A stretch of DNA of 64,000 bases from Lepisosteus oculatus (GCF_040954835.1 NC_090709.1:39842475-39906474), one strand, 5' to 3'; positions 48,480 through 60,037 are shown, counted from the first letter of the stretch. Notes: a model not told the origin generated them from the letters alone. Translations and numbers: made by a program.

Positions 48480-51400
48480 TGTGGGTCAGTCTTGGTACAG
48501 TATCAGGCCCCAGTGTGTAGAGAGTGTGGAGCCCTGGGGTTGTGTTAGTGTGCGTCAGTCTTGGTACAGTATCAGGCCCCAGTGTGTAGAGAGTGTGTAG
48601 CCCTGGGGTTGTGTTAGTGAGGGTCAGTCTTGGTACAGTATCAGGCCCCAGTGTGTAGAGAGTGTGGAGCCCTGGGGTTGTGTTAGTGTGGGTCAGTCTT
48701 GGTACAGTATCAGGCCCCAGTGTGTAGAGAGTGTGGAGCCCTGGGGTTGTGTTAGTGTGGGTCAGTCTTGGTACAGTATCAGGCCCCAGTGTGTAGAGAG
48801 TGTGGAGCCCTGGGGTTGTGTTAGTGCGGGTCAGTCTTGGTACAGTATCAGGCCCCAGTGTGTAGAGAGTGTGGAGCCCTGGGGTTGTGTTAGTGCGGGT
48901 CAGTCTTGGTACAGTATCAGGCCCCAGTGTGTAGAGAGTGTGTAGCCCTGGGGTTGTGTTAGTGAGGGTCAGTCTTGGTACAGTATCAGGCCCCAGTGTG
49001 TAGAGAGTGTGTAGCCCTGGGGTTGTGTTAGTGAGGGTCAGTCTTGGTACAGTATCAGGCCCCAGTGTGTAGAGAGTGTGGAGCCCTGGGGTTGTGTTAG
49101 TGTGGGTCAGTCTTGGTACAGTATCAGGCCCCAGTGTGTAGAGAGTGTGGAGCCCTGGGGTTGTGTTAGTGTGGGTCAGTCTTGGTACAGTATCAGGCCC
49201 CAGTGTGTAGAGAGTGTGTAGCACTGGGGTTGTGTTAGTGTGGGTCAGTCTTGGTACAGTATCAGGCCCCAGTGTGTAGAGAGTGTGGAGCCCTGGGGTT
49301 GTGTTAGTGTGGGTCAGTCTTGGTACAGTATCAGGCCCCAGTGTGTAGAGAGTGTGTAGCGCTGGGGTTGTGTTAGTGTGGGTCAGTCTTGGTACAGTAT
49401 CAGGCCCCAGTGTGTAGAGAGTGTGGAGCCCTGGGGTTGGGTTAGTGTGGGTCAGTCTTGGTACAGTATCAGGCCCCAGTGTGTAGAGAGTGTGTAGCCC
49501 TGGGGTTGTGTTAGTGTGGGTCAGTCTTGGTACATTATCAGGCCCCAGTGTGTAAAGAGTGTGTAGCCCTGGGGTTGTGTTAGTGCGGGTCAGTCTTGGT
49601 ACAGTATCAGGCCCCAGTGTGTAGAGAGTGTGGAGCCCTGGGGTTGTGTTAGTGTGGGTCAGTCTTGGTACAGTATCAGGCCCCAGTGTGTAGAGAGTGT
49701 GTAGCCCTGGGGTTGTGTTAGTGTGGGTCAGTCTTGGTACAGTATCAGGCCCCAGTGTGTAGAGAGTGTGTAGCGCTGGGGTTGTGTTAGTGTGGGTCAG
49801 TCTTGGTACAGTATCAGGCCCCAGTGTGTAGAGAGTGTGGAGCCCTGAGGTTGTGTTAGTGAGGGTCAGTCTTGGTACAGTATCAGGCCCCAGTGTGTAG
49901 AGAGTGTGTAGCCCTGGGGTTGTGTTAGTGTGGGTCAGTCTTGGTACAGTATCAGGCCCCAGTGTGTAGAGAGTGTGTAGCCCTGGGGTTGTGTTAGTGC
50001 GGGTCAGTCTTGGTACAGTATCAGGCCCCAGTGTGTAGAGAGTGTGGAGCCCTGGGGTTGTGTTAGTGTAGGTCAGTCTTGGTACAGTATCAGGCCCCAG
50101 TGTGTAGAGAGTGTGTAGCCCTGGGGTTGTGTTAGTGTGGGTCAGTCTTGGTACAGTATCAGGCCCCAGTGTGTAGAGAGTGTGGGGCCCTGGGGTTGTG
50201 TTAGTGTGGGTCAGTCTTGGTACAGTATCAGGCCCCAGTGTGTAGAGAGTGTGGGGCCCTGGGGTTGTGTTAGTGTGGGTCAGTCTTGGTACAGTATCAG
50301 GCCCCAGTGTGTAGAGAGTGTGTGGCCCTGGGGTTGTGTTAGTGTGGGTCAGTCTTGGTACATTATCAGGCCCCAGTGTGTAAAGAGTGTGTAGCCCTGG
50401 GGTTGTGTTAGTGAGGGTCAGTCTTGGTACATTATCAGGCCCCAGTGTGTAGAGAGTGTGGAGCCCTGGGGTTGTGTTAGTGTGGGTCAGTCTTGGTACA
50501 GTATCAGGCCCCAGTGTGTAGAGAGTGTGGGGCCCTGGGGTTGTGTTAGTGTGGGTCAGTCTTGGTACAGTATCAGGCCCCAGTGTGTAGAGAGTGTGTA
50601 GCCCTGGGGTTGTGTTAGTGTGGGTCAGTCTTGGTACAGTATCAGGCCCCAGTGTGTAGAGAGTGTGGGGCCCTGGGGTTGTGTTAGTGTGGGTCAGTCT
50701 TGGTACAGTATCAGGCCCCAGTGTGTAGAGAGTGTGTAGCCCTGGGGTTGTGTTAGTGAGGGTCAGTCTTGGTACAGTATCAGGCCCCAGTGTGTAGAGA
50801 GTGTGTAGCCCTGGGGTTGTGTTAGTGAGGGTCAGTCTTGGTACAGTATCAGGCCCCAGTGTGTAGAGAGTGTGGAGCCCTGGGGTTGTGTTAGTGTGGG
50901 TCAGTCTTGGTACAGTATCAGGCCCCAGTGTGTAGAGAGTGTGGAGCCCTGGGGTTGTGTTAGTGTGGGTCAGTCTTGGTACAGTATCAGGCCCCAGTGT
51001 GTAGAGAGTGTGTAGCACTGGGGTTGTGTTAGTGTGGGTCAGTCTTGGTACAGTATCAGGCCCCAGTGTGTAGAGAGTGTGGAGCCCTGGGGTTGTGTTA
51101 GTGTGGGTCAGTCTTGGTACAGTATCAGGCCCCAGTGTGTAGAGAGTGTGTAGCGCTGGGGTTGTGTTAGTGTGGGTCAGTCTTGGTACAGTATCAGGCC
51201 CCAGTGTGTAGAGAGTGTGGAGCCCTGGGGTTGTGTTAGTGTGGGTCAGTCTTGGTACAGTATCAGGCCCCAGTGTGTAGAGAGTGTGTAGCCCTGGGGT
51301 TGTGTTAGTGCGGGTCAGTCTTGGTACATTATCAGGCCCCAGTGTGTAAAGAGTGTGTAGCCCTGGGGTTGTGTTAGTGCGGGTCAGTCTTGGTACAGTA

Positions 51401-52780
51401 TCAGGCCCCAGTGTGTAGAGAGTGTGGAGCCCTGGGGTTGTGTTAGTGTGGGTCAGTCTTGGTACAGTATCAGGCCCCAGTGTGTAGAGAGTGTGTAGCC
51501 CTGGGGTTGTGTTAGTGTGGGTCAGTCTTGGTACAGTATCAGGCCCCAGTGTGTAGAGAGTGTGTAGCGCTGGGGTTGTGTTAGTGTGGGTCAGTCTTGG
51601 TACAGTATCAGGCCCCAGTGTGTAGAGAGTGTGGAGCCCTGAGGTTGTGTTAGTGAGGGTCAGTCTTGGTACAGTATCAGGCCCCAGTGTGTAGAGAGTG
51701 TGTAGCCCTGGGGTTGTGTTAGTGTGGGTCAGTCTTGGTACAGTATCAGGCCCCAGTGTGTAGAGAGTGTGTAGCCCTGGGGTTGTGTTAGTGCGGGTCA
51801 GTCTTGGTACAGTATCAGGCCCCAGTGTGTAGAGAGTGTGGAGCCCTGGGGTTGTGTTAGTGTAGGTCAGTCTTGGTACAGTATCAGGCCCCAGTGTGTA
51901 GAGAGTGTGTAGCCCTGGGGTTGTGTTAGTGTGGGTCAGTCTTGGTACAGTATCAGGCCCCAGTGTGTAGAGAGTGTGGGGCCCTGGGGTTGTGTTAGTG
52001 TGGGTCAGTCTTGGTACAGTATCAGGCCCCAGTGTGTAGAGAGTGTGGGGCCCTGGGGTTGTGTTAGTGTGGGTCAGTCTTGGTACAGTATCAGGCCCCA
52101 GTGTGTAGAGAGTGTGTAGCCCTGGGGTTGTGTTAGTGTGGGTCAGTCTTGGTACATTATCAGGCCCCAGTGTGTAAAGAGTGTGTAGCCCTGGGGTTGT
52201 GTTAGTGAGGGTCAGTCTTGGTACATTATCAGGCCCCAGTGTGTAGAGAGTGTGGAGCCCTGGGGTTGTGTTAGTGTGGGTCAGTCTTGGTACAGTATCA
52301 GGCCCCAGTGTGTAGAGAGTGTGGGGCCCTGGGGTTGTGTTAGTGTGGGTCAGTCTTGGTACAGTATCAGGCCCCAGTGTGTAGAGAGTGTGTAGCCCTG
52401 GGGTTGTGTTAGTGTGGGTCAGTCTTGGTACAGTATCAGGCCCCAGTGTGTAGAGAGTGTGGGGCCCTGGGGTTGTGTTAGTGTGGGTCAGTCTTGGTAC
52501 AGTATCAGGCCCCAGTGTGTAGAGAGTGTGTAGCCCTGGGGTTGTGTTAGTGTGGGTCAGTCTTGGTACAGTATCAGGCCCCAGTGTGTAGAGAGTGTGT
52601 AGCCCTGGGGTTGTGTTAGTGTGGGTCAGTCTTGGTACATTATCAGGCCCCAGTGTGTAAAGAGTGTGTAGCCCTGGGGTTGTGTTAGTGTGGGTCAGTC
52701 TTGGTACAGTATCAGGCCCCAGTGTGTAGAGAGTGTGTAGCCCTGGGGTTGTGTTAGTGTGGGTCAGTCTTGGTACAGTA
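48480..52780. repeat. 69-bp minisatellite between divergent genes 4 and 5
   Basis: About 62 units of 69 bp with GTGTGGGTCAGTCTTGGTAC, AGTATCAGGCCCCAGTGTGT and CCCTGGGGTTGTGTTA. The minus strand is open for 878 codons because the unit is a multiple of three. Rare variants recur at a spacing of 1794 bp (26 units): GCACTGG at 49221 and 51015, CCTGAGGTTG at about 49844 and 51638, and TACATT at 50359 and 52153. A block of the array has therefore been duplicated recently. Confidence 0.97.
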
Positions 52781-52968
52781 TACCAAGTGACAGTACAGGC
52801 AAAACCGTCCAGTCCATAAAAATGAAAGTATTTCGCTGGAAAACATACATTCAGTGAGATTATAACCCACTAGATGTGAAGGAATTCATCCTGTGTTTTA
52901 AGAATGCGGAAGTACTGTATCGGCGTTACTATATATGTCTGAAAATGTGTCGCTTTTAAGTTTAGAAT

Positions 52969-53092
52969 ACCAGCAGTGTAAGGGAAATCACGTCACAGCT
53001 CTCAGTATAAGACACCGACTCTCACACCCTGAGGCGCTGTGCTTGTCCTGGAGAGATACAGAGCAGAGAGTGATCACAGGGACAGGGTGAGA
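52969..53092 (+). promoter_or_regulatory. Receptor gene 5 promoter, upstream copy (5a)
   Basis: Conserved promoter block with GGGAAATCACGTCACAGCTC and GTATAAGACAC, before signal exon 53093-53159. Confidence 0.6.
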
Positions 53093-56000
53093 ATGAGTGT
53101 GGACACTGAGAGAGGACTGCTGCTGGTGCTGCTACTCCACACTGCTCACCTCAGCGCAGGTAAGAGCCTCCCTCCTCAACACACTGCACCTCACAGGACA
53201 GGTACAAGACACACACTGCAGTCTGATCGTCAGTGTGATTCAGCAGATAAGAGAGGAGACACACACTGCGGTCTGATCGTCAGTGTGATTCAGTAGATCA
53301 GACAGAGAGAAGACACACACTGCAGTCTGATCGTCAGTGTGATTCAGTAGATCAGACAGAGAGGAGACACACACTGCGGTCTGATCGTCAGTGTGATTCA
53401 GTAGATCAAACAGAGAGAAGACACACTCTGCAGTCTGATCGTCAGTGTGATTCAGCAGATCAGACAGAGAGAAGACACACACTGCAGTCTGATCGTCAGT
53501 GTGATTCAGTAGATCAGACAGAGAGGAGACACACACTGCAGTCTGATCGTCAGTGTGATTCAGCAGATCAGACAGAGAGAAGACACACACTGCAGTCTGA
53601 TCGTCAGTGTGATTCAGTAGATCAGACAGAGAGGAGACACACACTGCAGTCTGATCGTCAGTGTGATTCAGTAGATCAGACAGAGAGGAGACACACTGCA
53701 GTCTGATCGTCAGTGTGATTCAGTAGATCAGACAGAGAGGAGACACATCAGATCAGACACACTTACAGCCCAGCAGTGTAAGGGAAATTGCGTCACAGCT
53801 CTCAGTATAAGACACCGACTCACACGCCCTGAGGCGCTGTGCTTGTCCTGGAGAGATACAGAGCAGAGAGTGATCACAGGGACAGGGTGAGAATGAGTGT
53901 GGACACTGAGAGAGGACTGCTGCTGGTGCTGCTACTCCACACTGCTCACCTCAGCGCAGGTAAGAGCCTCCCTCCTGCGTGAGAACCGGCGCTGAGAGAA
54001 TGAAGAACCACAGGGTGCAGCAGATCGGCGCAGGAAGTGCTATTTGAAGCCCTGTCCCCAGCGTGGGCAGCGATCGAAGTGAGCTGGACATCAGGGGACC
54101 TGACAGAACCTGTCACCCGACGGTGCAGGGTGTGATGGTCTTTCTAACACACACTCTGACACACTGACACTCTGACACTCTGACACACTGACACTCTGAC
54201 ACTCTGACACTCTGACACACTGACACTCTGACACTCTGACACTCTGACACTCTGACACTCTGACACACACACACACACGCTGACAAGCTGACACACACAG
54301 ACACACACTGACACACACTGACACACACTGACACGCACTGACACGCACTGGCACGCACTGGCACGCACTGACACGCACTGACACGCACTGACACGCACAG
54401 ACAGACAGTGACACTGACACTGACACTGACACTGACACTGACACTGACACTGACACTGACACACACACACAGCAAACAGAACACCACCGCTGGCTGCTGT
54501 GTCAGAGCCCTGCTGGGGGCAGGAAACGCCCGCCGCCACACCACAGTGACACACCACAGTGACACACCACAGTGACACACCACAGTGACACGGGCACAGA
54601 GGCCAGCAGACACTTCCCCTTCCCACCCGAGCTCGGAGCCGCGTTCAGCCACCCCCTGCTGGGCTGCAGGGGGCCCTGAGACTCTGAGCGCCGTACGAGA
54701 CGGGGCGCGCGGGTTCGAGAGGGGGTACTGGCCACAGACTCTCAGTGTCTCACTCTGACAGATTGCTGAGAATTTAATTATTTCATTTTCTTCCCCCAGG
54801 TGTTGTCCCCGATGTGTTCTCCACTGTGGGAGAGAGTGTCACTCTGCCCTGTAGAGGAGTGATCAGGACAGACTGTTCCACTACTACATGGGTCTTCGTG
54901 TCCAGATCTCAGAGAACAGCTGTTGAACTGGTTACTCTGGGGATGATCAGAGACCAGAAGCCAGGGAGAGTGAGTCTGGGGTCTGACTGCTCTCTGCACG
55001 TCCACACTCTCAGCACACAGGACACTGGACTGTACACCTGTCAGCAGTTTGTCAATGACCAGCAGCAAGGAGAGGATTCTCATGTCTATCTGTCCCTCCT
55101 CACCAGTAAGTCTCTGTCAGTTTCATACCGCCGAATCTCAAATTGTAAAGATTCAAACAAGTTTTGTCTCTCTAAAGCAGACTTTTACTGGTTCCTCAAC
55201 CTTCACGTTAAGAGTTAAAAACACAACTGGACCATGACGCAATAAAACAATTCTCTCAAGTCAAAAAACCCCGTTGCTAAGAAATGAACTTGCCCTCACC
55301 TGACTGCAAACTGATTCTGAGCTATAACTGCAATGATGTGCAGAAACAATGATAATACATTTGCAGTTTGAATCCTGCTCTGTGACCTGTGATCTCGTCT
55401 CTCTGTTTCCCAGTTCAAGTCTCTCCAGGGGCAGAGCTGAGGACCGGCAGCACTGTGACTCTGCACTGTCTCCTGGACACTTATCGGGGTCCTGCACTCT
55501 GTCTCTCATACCTACAAGCATCAATTAAAGTGATCTGGGTGACTGAGACAGGAGCTGAGCTGCAGGGAGACAGATACCAGATCAGCTCCTCTCTCTGCAG
55601 CTCCACACTGACTGTGAGACTGCAGCCCTCAGACCACAGCCGGCAGTGGAGATGTGATGTAACACAGGAGCGAGCAGTGAAGTTCACACACAGATACTCC
55701 ACTCTGCTCACAGGTACAGTCTGCTGCTGGTGCTTGTCTGTCTGTTCCTCTGTGTGACTGTGAGACTGCAGCCCTCAGACCACAGCAGGCAGTGGAGATG
55801 TGGTCTGACACAGGATCGAGCAGTGAGAGTCTCACAGATGTTGTCACCAGTGTGTGAATACAATAGTTGTTAATGTTTCCTTGCATGGTTTCCTGGTTAA
55901 ACATACTGGATTAAATACAGCTCCAGCGCGCAGGGACAAGCAGGGGCAGACTGTCGGACCAGGAGCTGACCCTGGGTCAGCAGTCACAGCGCTGACCTTC

Positions 56001-59000
56001 CTGATGTGCTCCTGAATCCTCTCTTTCTCTCCAGGTGGGTCTGGTGCAAGACCGACCCCTCAGAAACCCGGGAGAACTGAGACCTCCCCAGCAGGGAAGA
56101 CACCAGTGACACCAGTAGTGACCCAGTCAGAGCCAGGACCAGAAGGCACAGCAGTGCAAACACACGCTGTGGCCGCAGTGTCTGGCGTGTGTGTCCTGGT
56201 TCTGCTGGTCAGTGCCGTGGGAGTGGTCATCTACACGAGGAGGACCAAGAGACAGAGGGGTCAGTGTGAGTGTGTGTGTGTGTGTGTATCATGAGACAGA
56301 GGGGTCAGTGTGTGAGTGTCTCTGTGATGATCACAGTGTCCAGTGTGCTGGTCAGTGCAGTGGGAGTGGTCATTATCATGAGACAGAGGGGTCAGTGTGT
56401 GAGTGTCTCTGTGATGATCACAGTGTCCAGTGTGCTGGTCAGTGCAGCAGGAGTGGTCATTATCATAAGACAGAGGGGTCAGTGTGTGTGTGTGTGTCTC
56501 TGTGAGGATCACAGTGTCCAGTGTGCTGGTCAGTGCAGTGGGAGTGGTCATTATCATGAGACAGAGGGGTCAGTGTGTGTGAGTGTCTCTGTGATGATCA
56601 CAGTGTCCAGTGTGCTGGTCAGTGCAGCAGGAGTGGTCATTATCATGAGACAGAGGGGTCAGTGTGTGAGTGTCTCTGTGATGATCACAGTGTCCAGTGT
56701 GCTGGTCAGTACAACAGGAGTGGTCATTATCATGAGACAGAGGGGTCAGTGTGTGAATGTCTCTGTGATGATCACAGTGTCCAGTGTGCTGGTCAGTGCA
56801 GTGGGAGTGGTCATTATCATGAGACAGAGGGGTCAGTGTGTGAGTGTCTCTGTGATGATCACAGTGTCCAGTGTGCTGGTCAGTGCAGCAGGAGTGGTCA
56901 TTATCATGAGACAGAGGGGTCAGTGTGTGAGTGTCTCTGTGATGATCACAGTGTCCAGTGTGCTGGTCAGTGCAGCAGGAGTGGTCATTATCATGAGACA
57001 GAGGGGTCAGTGTGTGAGTGTCTCTGTGATGATCACAGTGTCCAGTGTGCTGGTCAGTGCAGCAGGAGTGGTCATTATCATGAGACAGAGGGGTCAGTGT
57101 GTGTGAGTGTCTCTGTGATGATCACAGTGTCCAGTGTGCTGGTCAGTGCAGCTGGAGTGGTCATTATCATGAGACAGAGGGGTCAGTGTGTGTGAGTGTG
57201 TCTCTGTGATGATCACAGTGTCCAGTGTGCTGGTCAGTGCAGCAGGAGTGGTCATTATCATGAGACAGAGGGGTCAGTGTGTGAGTGTCTCTGTGATGAT
57301 CACAGTGTCCAGTGTGCTGGTCAGTGCAGTGGGAGTGGTCATTATCATGAGACAGAGGGGTCAGTGTGTGAGTGTCTCTGTGATGATCACAGTGTCCAGT
57401 GTGCTGGTCAGTGCAGTGGGAGTGGTCATTATCATGAGACAGAGGGGTCAGTGTGTGAGTGTGTGAGTGTCTCTGTGATGATCACAGTATCCAGTGTGCT
57501 GGTCAGTGCAGCAGGAGTGGTCATTATCATGAGACAGAGGGGTCAGTGTGTGAGTGTCTCTGTGATGATCACAGTGTCCAGTGTGCTGGTCAGTGAAGTG
57601 GGAGTGGTCATTATCATGAGACAGAGGGGTCAGTGTGTGAGTGTCTCTGTGATGATCACAGTGTCCAGTGTGCTGGTCAGTACAACAGGAGTGGTCATTA
57701 TCATGAGACAGAGGGGTCAGTGTGTGAGTGTCTCTGTGATGATCACAGTGTCCAGTGTGCTGGTCAGTGCAGCAGGAGTGGTCATTATCATGAGACAGAG
57801 GGGTCAGTGTGTGAGTGTCTCTGTGATGATCACAGTGTCCAGTGTGCTGGTCAGTGCAGCGGGAGTGGTCATTATCATGAGACAGAGGGGTCAGTGTGTG
57901 AGTGTCTCTGTGATGATCACAGTGTCCAGTGTGCTGGTCAGTGCAGTGGGAGTGGTCATTATCATGAGACAGAGGGGTCAGTGTGTGTGAGTGTCTCTGT
58001 GATGATCACAGTGTCCAGTGTGCTGGTCAGTTCAGTGGGAGTGGTCATTATCATGAGACAGAGGGGTCAGTGTGTGAGTGTCTCTGTGATGATCACAGTG
58101 TCCAGTGTGCTGGTCAGTGCAGTGTGGGTGGTTGAGAGGATGTGTGTGAGTGTGTGAGAGGGAGTGCTAGTTTCTCTCTATCCTCTGTATTTAAGAGTGA
58201 CTGTCTCTCCTTCCTCTTCCTTTTCCAAAGACATCCCAGGTACAGAAAACGGAGCCCACAAAGACAACGAGGCTGACAGGGGAAAACTGCACAAGGTATG
58301 AACCCCTCTCTCTCTCAGTGCAGTGTTCATGTACTGGAGTGTCCAGTCAGTGTGTCTGTATGAACCCCTCTCTCTCTCAGTGCAGTGTTCATGTACTGGA
58401 GTGTCCAGTCAGTGTGTCTGTGTGAACCCCTCTCTCTCTCAGTGCAGTGTTCATGTACTGGAGTGTCCAGTCAGTGTGTGTGTATGAACCCCTCTCTCTC
58501 TCAGTGCAGTGTTCATGTACTGGAGTGTCCAGTCAGTGTGTCTGTATGAACCCCTCTCTCTCTCAGTGCAGTGTTCATGTACTGGAGTGTCCAGTCAGTG
58601 TGTCTGTATGAACCCTCTCTCTCTCAGTGCAGTGTTCATGTACTGGGGTGTCCAGTCAGTGTGTGTGTGTGTGTGAACCCCTCTCTCTCTCAGTGCAGTG
58701 TTCATGTACTGGAGTGTCCAGTCAGTGTGTGTGTGTGAACCCCTCTCTCTCTCAGTGCAGTGTTCATGTACTGGAGTGTCCAGTCAGTGTGTCTGTGTGA
58801 ACCCCTCTCTCTCTCAGTGCAGTGTTCATGTACTGGAGTGTCCAGTCAGTGTGTGTGTGTGAACCCCTCTCTCTCTCAGTGCAGTGTTCATGTACTGGAG
58901 TGTCCAGTCAGTGTGTCTGTATGAACCCCTCTCTCTCTCAGTGCGGTGTTCATGTACTGGAGTGTCCAGTCAGTGTGTGTGTGTGAACCCCTCTCTCTCA

Positions 59001-59571
59001 GTGCAGTGTTCATGTCCTGGAGTGTCCAGTCAGGGTGTGTGTATGAACCCCTCTCTCTCAGTGCAGTGTTCATGTACTGGAGTGTCCAGTCAGTGTGTCT
59101 GTGTGAACCCCTCTCTCTCTCAGTGCAGTATTCATGTACTGGAGTGTCCAGTCAGTGTGTGTGTGTGAACCCCTCTCTCTCTCAGTGCAGTGTTCATGTA
59201 CTGGAGTGTCCAGTCAGTGTGTGTGTATGAACCCCTCTCTCTCTCACTGCAGTGTTCATGTACTGGAGTGTCCAGTCAGTGTGTCTGTATGAACCCCTCT
59301 CTCTCTCAGTGCAGTGTTCATGTACTGGAGTGTCCAGTCAGTGTGTCTGTGTGAACCCCTCTCTCTCTCAGGGCAGTGTTCATGTACTGGAGTGTCCAGT
59401 CAGTGTGTCTGGATTAACCCCTCCCTCCCTCTCTCTCAGGCCAATATGGAGGAACACTACATGAGTGTGACATTCTCACCCACAACAGACAACAGCTCTG
59501 AAGGAAAACCGAAGGACAAGTCCAGCGCAGGAGAGATGAACGTCATTTACTCCACAGTCAAGCACACATGA
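53093..59571 (+). CDS. Ig-superfamily receptor gene 5: V + C2, ITIM tail
   Basis: Predicts an inhibitory-type receptor of 364 aa. Exons: signal 53893-53959 (alternative 53093-53159), V domain 54800-55105, C2 domain 55414-55713, stalk plus membrane 56035-56259, tails 58231-58295 and 59440-59571. Phases agree. The V domain has SVTLPC, TTWVF and DTGLYTC with extra DCST and SDCS cysteines. The C2 domain has VTLHC, IWVTETG and QWRCDV. The proline/threonine-rich stalk (GGSGARPTPQKPGRTE) is followed by a membrane segment (AVAAVSGVCVLVLLVSAVGV) without a charged residue, then YTRRTKRQRG. The tail carries EHYMSV (Tyr328), a tyrosine motif lacking the usual -2 residue, and VIYSTV (Tyr358), a canonical ITIM. 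The last two introns are filled by the 87-bp and 62-bp arrays. Inhibitory signalling is inferred from the ITIM. Confidence 0.87.
53200..53750 (+). repeat. 54-bp minisatellite between duplicated signal exons of gene 5
   Basis: About ten units of the 54-bp family, in the same position as at genes 1 and 3. Confidence 0.95.
53768..53892 (+). promoter_or_regulatory. Receptor gene 5 promoter, downstream copy (5b)
   Basis: Conserved promoter block with GGGAAATTGCGTCACAGCTC and GTATAAGACAC, before signal exon 53893-53959. Confidence 0.6.
54150..54475. repeat. GACACACTGACACT-type repeat in gene 5 intron 1
   Basis: Short GACACTCT, ACACGCACTG and GACACT units, similar in style to the AIF1 intron repeats. 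Confidence 0.9.
56285..58130 (+). repeat. 87-bp minisatellite made from the gene 5 TM exon and donor
   Basis: About 21 units of 87 bp. Each contains GTGCTGGTCAGTGCAGTGGG, AGTGGTCATTATCATGAGAC and AGAGGGGTCAGTGTGTGAGT. The core matches the end of the membrane exon (GCTGGTCAGTGCCGTGGGAG, then GACAGAGGGGTCAGTGTGAG), including its splice donor. Most units read in the exon frame as VSSVLVSAVGVVIIMRQRGQ. Unit variants have GCAGTG, GCAGCA or ACAACA in the middle. Confidence 0.96.
58296..59439 (+). repeat. 62-bp minisatellite filling the last intron of gene 5
   Basis: About 18 units occupy the entire intron. The donor GTATGAACCCC and the acceptor CTCTCTCAG are themselves parts of the repeat unit. 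Orientation is sense for gene 5, that is, opposite to the arrays at 1-19.3 kb on the plus strand. Confidence 0.96.
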
Positions 59572-60019
59572 GCTGTTTCCACCTTTAACCCTCCCGTTTC
59601 CACTGTCCTTCTCAAACCCTCTGTGGAAATCGCTTAATTGCTTCGTTATTTCTGGTCTCGGAGCCCAGTGTGTCCAGACCCACCAGGAAACCGATCTGAT
59701 CTGCGTTCCGCTGTACTTCTGAATCCTGTCTTGTTCATTTTGCCGATAGCTCTTTGGTCACCCACCTGTACGGGGCTGTAACTCCAGGGTTCGTCTATGA
59801 ACGGCTCGTTCTCGCCCGCGAAACAGGGACGGCGGCGTGCTCTGGGATAGGATCGGCGAGCTTGCGGCGGTTTTTTTTCTCCGCTCGTTGCTACAGTAGA
59901 TTTATTTTTTGCTGCTGTAAATACATCTGTGAATACCAAACAAAACATTGCCTGCTGCCCCTTTTCTGTTTTTCTGCGCTGTCCTCTACGATATCTGAGC
60001 TCAAGATGGTCTGTCCAGG

Positions 60020-60025
60020 AATAAA
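60020..60025 (+). terminator. Gene 5 polyadenylation signal
   Basis: AATAAA about 450 bases after the stop codon, just upstream of the GTT repeat. The region 59572-60019 is unique sequence and presumed 3' UTR. Confidence 0.6.
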
Positions 60026-60037
60026 GACCCTGGTGCG

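Noticed and set aside
48382-51018. 878-codon minus-strand open frame
   Set aside because: It is produced by a 69-bp unit (a multiple of three) that lacks stops. The frame ends inside the array and no signal peptide or conserved domain is seen.
59646-59948. 100-codon minus-strand frame downstream of gene 5
   Set aside because: It lies in the presumed 3' UTR of gene 5, with no recognisable domain, splice signals or promoter.
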